From Trichomonas tenax (lineage: Eukaryota; Parabasalia; Trichomonadida; Trichomonadidae), in the NCBI GenBank assembly GCA_023091735.1, contig JALKBU010000176.1, forward strand, positions 1 to 64,000: a stretch of DNA of 64,000 bases. Direction: 5' to 3'. Both the position numbers and the translations under genes were made by a program. Below, in pieces: positions 59,628 to 64,000 of the stretch (its first letter is position 1; each line of letters starts with the position of its first letter). The notes under the pieces were generated by a model. It saw only the letters and a program-made list of their open reading frames with translations. It ran no database searches and was not told where the DNA came from.

Positions 59628-62600
59628 TTAGGCAATAACGCCTTTGGATTTTAATAATTGAACGATTTCGAGAGATTTCATTTCGATTGCAATCGATAAT
59701 GGAGATTTATATCATAATGATGATAAAATGTGAATGATTAATGTCATATCATAATGATGATAAAATGTGAATGATTGATATAATATCATAATGATGATAA
59801 AATGTGAATGATTGATTAGTTTCATGTTGACATCACAACCATGATCAACTAAATATTGAACGATTTCGAGAGATTTCATTTCGATTGCAATCGATAATGG
59901 ACATTTATATCATAATGATGATAAAATGTGAATGAATGATATAATATCACAATGATGATAACACGTGAATGATTAATTTCAAATCATAATGATGATAAAA
60001 TGTGAATGATTGATTATATATCATAATGATTGATTAGATATCATAATGATGATAAAATGTGAATGATTAATTCGATATCATGATGATGATAAAACATGAA
60101 TGATTAATTCGATATCATGATGATGATAAAACATGAATGATTTATGTCATATTATTATGATGATAAAATGTGAATGATTAACTCGAGATCATAATGATGA
60201 AAAAATGTGAATGATTAATTCGATATCATAATGATGATAAAATGTGAATGATTGATTATATATCATAATGATGATAAAATGTGAATGATTGATATAATAT
60301 CATAATGATGATAAAATGTGAATGATTGATTGTATATCATAATGATGATAAAATGTGAATGATTGATTGTATATCATAATGATGATAAAATGTGAATGAT
60401 TTATGTCATATCATAATGATGATAAAATGTGAATGATTGATTAGTTTCATGTTGACATCACAACCATGATCAACTAAATATTGAACGATTTCGAGAGATT
60501 TCATTTCGATTGCAATCGATAATGGACATTTATATCATAATGATGATAAAATGTGAATGAATGATATAATATCACAATGATGATAACACGTGAATGATTA
60601 ATTTCAAATCATAATGATGATAAAATGTGAATGATTGATTATATATCATAATGATGATAAAATGTGAATGATTAATTCGATATCATAATGATGATAAAAT
60701 GTGAATGATTAATTCGATATCATAATGATGATAAAACATGAATGATTTATGTCATATCATAATGATGATAAAACATTAATGATTTATGTCATATCATAAT
60801 GATGATAAAATGCGAATGATTAATTTCATATCATAATGATGATAAAATGTGAATAATTAATTCTATATAATGATGATGATAAAATGTGAATGATTGATTA
60901 TATATCATAATGATGATAAAATGTGAATGATTCATTTCATATCATAATGATGATAAAATGTGAATGAATGATTTGATGTCATAATGATGATAAAATGTGA
61001 ATGATTAATTCGATATCATGATAATGATAAAATGTGAATGATTAATGTCATATCATAATGATGATAAAACGTGAATGATTGATCAAATATCATAATGATA
61101 ATAATATGTGAATGAAAGATGTGATATCATAATGATGATAAAATGTGAATGATTAATGTCATATCATAATGATGATAAAATGTGAATGATTGATTGTATA
61201 TCATAATGATGATAAAATGTGAATGATTTATGTCATATCATAATGATGATAAAATGTGAATGATTGATTAGTTTCATGTTGACATCACAACCATGATCAA
61301 CTAAATATTGAACGATTTCGAGAGATTTCATTTCGATTGCAATCGATAATGGACATTTATATCATAATGATGATAAAATGTGAATGAATGATATAATATC
61401 ACAATGATGATAACACGTGAATGATTAATTTCAAATCATAATGATGATAAAATGTGAATGATTGATTATATATCATAATGATGATAAAATGTGAACGATT
61501 GATTTCATATGATAATGATGATAAAATGTGAATGATTAATTTCATATCATAATGATGATAAAATATGAATGATTAATTTCATATCATAATGATGATAAAA
61601 TGTGAATGATTAATCGTATATCATGATGATGATAAAATGTCAATGATTGATTATATATCATAATGATGATAAAATGTGAATGATTGATTATATATCATAA
61701 TGATGATAAAATGTGAATGATTAATTTCATATCATGATAATGATAAAATGTGAATGATTTATTCCATATCATAATGATGATAACACATGAACGATTGATC
61801 CAATATCATAATGATGATAAAATGTGAATGAATGATGTCATATCATAATGATGATAAAATGTGAATGATTAATTCGATATCATAATGATGAGAAAATGTG
61901 AATGATTTATGTTATATCATAATGATGATAAAATGTGAATGATTAATGTCATATCATAATGATGATAAAATGTGAATGATTGATCCAATATCATAATGAT
62001 GATAAAATGTGAATGAATGATGTGATATCATAATGATGATAAAATGTGAATGATTGATATAATATCATAATGATGATAAAATGTGAATGATTTATGTCAT
62101 ATCATAATGATGATAAAATGTGAATGATTGATTAGTTTCATGTTGACATCACAACCATGATCAACTAAATATTGAACGATTTCGAGAGATTTCATTTCGA
62201 TTGCAATCGATAATGGACATTTATATCATAATGATGATAAAATGTGAATGAATGATGTGATATCATAATGATGATAAAATGTGAATGAATAATTTCAAAT
62301 CAAAATTATGATAAAACATGAATGATTTATTCCATATCATAATGATGATAAAATGTGAATGATTAATGTCATATCATAATGATGATAAAATGTGAATGAT
62401 TGATATAATATCATAATGATGATAAAATGTGAATGATTTATGTCATATCATAATGATGATAAAATGTGAATGATTGATTAGTTTTATGTTGACATTAGCT
62501 CCATGATCAACTAAATATTGAACGATTTCGAAAGATTTCATTTCGATTGCAATCGATAATGGAGATTTATATCATAATGATGATAAAATGTGAATGATTT

Positions 62601-64000
62601 ATGTCATATCATAATGATGATAAAATGTGAACGATTGATCCAATATCATAATGATGATAAAATGTGAATGATTGATATAATATCACAATGATAATAAAAT
62701 GTGAATGATTGATATAATATCATAATGATGATAAAATGTGAATGATTGATATAATATCATAATGATGATAAAATATGAATGATTTATTCCATATCATAAT
62801 GATGATAAAATGTGAATGATTGATATAATATCATAATGATGATAAAATGTGAATGATTGATATAATATCATAATGATGATAAAATGTGAATGATTGATTA
62901 GTTTCATGTTGACATCACAACCATGATCAACTAAATATTGAACGATTTCGAGAGATTTCATTTCGATTGCAATCGATAATGGACATTTATATCATAATGA
63001 TGATAAAATGTGAATGAATGATATAATATCACAATGATGATAACACGTGAATGATTAATTTCAAATCATAATGATGATAAAATGTGAATGATTGATTATA
63101 TATCATAATGATGATAAAATGTGAATGATTAATTCGATATCATAATGATGATAAAATTTGAATGATGGATATCATATCATCATGATGATAAAATGTTATT
63201 GATTGACATTACATCATAGTGATAATTAAATTTGTTTGATTTACGTGAGTTAGTGATAAGCAAAACTTAATTGTACATGCATAGCATTCAAATTTTCAAC
63301 ATGAAATAATAAAGCTTCAAAATTTCCATAATAAAAATAATATACAATATCCATCCAGCTTATTGATCCTTTTTCTTCGAGGAGCCAATTAAAAATGGCA
63401 TTATGGTGATAAGTAATCGCGGTGCCTAAATCTTTATCTGATATTGAATGGCCATCACTATATAAAGACATGATGATATTTTTGTTACCTCCTTCAACTG
63501 CGCGAACAAATGTATCATCAGTAATTTCGCTCCCGATCAATTTGAGATACTCGAAACATTTTACTGATCCATATTTACATGCCGCATCAATCAATGATAA
63601 TCCCTTATACTTTTGATCGACATCAAACGATTCTTCCATTGACTCAACCTGGAGTTCTTCAAGTTTGTCCCATGCAACTGAGTGGAAAACAGTTCCGAGT
63701 GGATAAATATTAATGACATCAGAAACTTTCCTTTCACGTTTTTCAATATAGAAATCAAAACCTAAGCTGTTGAGAACAATCTTGAGTTCTTCATTCCGAG
63801 GCGTATAATCAATGTTTTGATGTTCATGAACCATTTTGAAAAGATTTGAACATTCAAAAATGAATTTTGGCCGTATAAATGAAGCACAGTCTATAATAAA
63901 TCCAATCACTGCAGGATTGGTGGTATTTTCTTTCAGTTTATCACAGATATCGAAATAGATTTTTTGAATTTGTTCCTTTTCCAATTGATTTTGTGTCAGA
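59628..64000 (-). pseudogene. DUF3447/ankyrin gene interrupted by minisatellite (5' end beyond window)
   Basis: Reading down from 64000, an N-terminal DUF3447-type domain and first ankyrin-like units run cleanly to TAA at 63250-63252 (for example GLSLIDAACKYGSVKCFEYL and AVEGGNKNIIMSLYS). Then six identical or near-identical ankyrin islands, PLSIAIEMKSLEIVQYLVDHG plus CDVNMKLI, recur at about 62899-62990, 62479-62570, 62133-62224, 61269-61360, 60442-60533 and 59817-59910. A terminal island follows, ending KSKGVIA at TAA 59630-59628. Each island is separated from the next by 37-bp minisatellite units. Because unit number times 37 changes phase, reading straight through meets stops. Islands contain no lesions, and copies 2-5 and 7 share their flanks, so island plus spacer was amplified as a block. 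Confidence 0.75.
59706..63240 (-). repeat. 37-bp minisatellite within ankyrin gene
   Basis: Dozens of units with the core ATCATAATGATGATAAAATG followed by TGAATGATTGATTAT or close variants; spacing of best copies is exactly 37. Units differ mostly in the last 10 bases. Higher-order copies of island plus several units are visible, for example the shared stretch after the islands near 59905, 60533, 61360, 62224 and 62985. Confidence 0.9.

Noticed and set aside
59706..63240. Regular 37-bp repeats resembling a CRISPR array
   Set aside because: Units are tandem with no unique spacers, and the DNA between groups encodes ankyrin units. Eukaryotic context excludes CRISPR.

Overview
The window is AT-rich protist DNA and reads as a parabasalid, most likely Trichomonas vaginalis or a close relative. 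The reasons are: intron-poor genes with very short 5' leaders, starts preceded by TCA(Y)TW or CCTTTW initiator-like motifs, stop codons overlapping TAAA, BspA-like leucine-rich proteins, DUF3447-type ankyrin proteins, short Myb proteins, and decayed Maverick/Polinton and MULE-like elements. The species call is inference; no rRNA or other marker is present.

Layout. 1-2.8 kb holds a Maverick-derived leader fragment, an ATATGCATAT repeat, a nested palindromic repeat and a helical ORF remnant. 3.1-5.2 kb holds a single-pass surface protein and its tandem copy, which carries one stop. 5.9-9.2 kb holds a BspA-like ORF without an ATG, a WD-like protein and a gamma-glutamylcyclotransferase-like protein. 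9.3-10.5 kb is a broken sugar transporter between ~70-nt inverted repeats. 11.1-14.4 kb is an ankyrin locus whose repeats are separated by AT-rich spacers. 14.5-15.2 kb is a MULE-like element with a 10-bp target duplication. 16.5-22.5 kb holds a decayed membrane-protein gene, an LRR protein, a tRNA-like relic, a Myb protein and a MITE. 22.7-26.1 kb is an ankyrin/PPL-repeat pseudogene. 26.6-40.4 kb is the main housekeeping block: a large low-complexity protein, a SHIPPO-repeat protein, an axonemal-dynein-light-chain-like coiled coil, an ARM-like protein, ribosomal proteins eL13 and uL30, a frameshifted helical protein and a PH-domain protein. 42.8-46.2 kb is a rearranged Maverick remnant. 46.5-53.9 kb carries a Ste24 protease, a 7TM protein and two helical-repeat proteins. 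54.4-56.9 kb is a BspA pseudogene. 56.96-59.6 kb is a second Maverick remnant. 59.6-64 kb is a second interrupted ankyrin gene, whose repeats are separated by a 37-bp minisatellite.

Most notable. (1) A two-stem leader occurs three times in Maverick-derived DNA. Both stems change sequence in a compensating way while the CTTG loop stays constant, and two copies sit directly 5' of capsid-type genes. (2) Two unrelated-position DUF3447/ankyrin loci are interrupted at the same point of each ankyrin repeat by locus-specific minisatellite DNA, with the coding islands left clean. (3) The 9-mer GACATGTAA recurs about tenfold above a rough expectation, almost only between genes and sometimes just upstream of a start codon.

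Many genes are nearly intact but carry one to a few stops or frameshifts. All coordinates and translations were worked out by eye; similarity calls rest on recognised motifs, not on searches.
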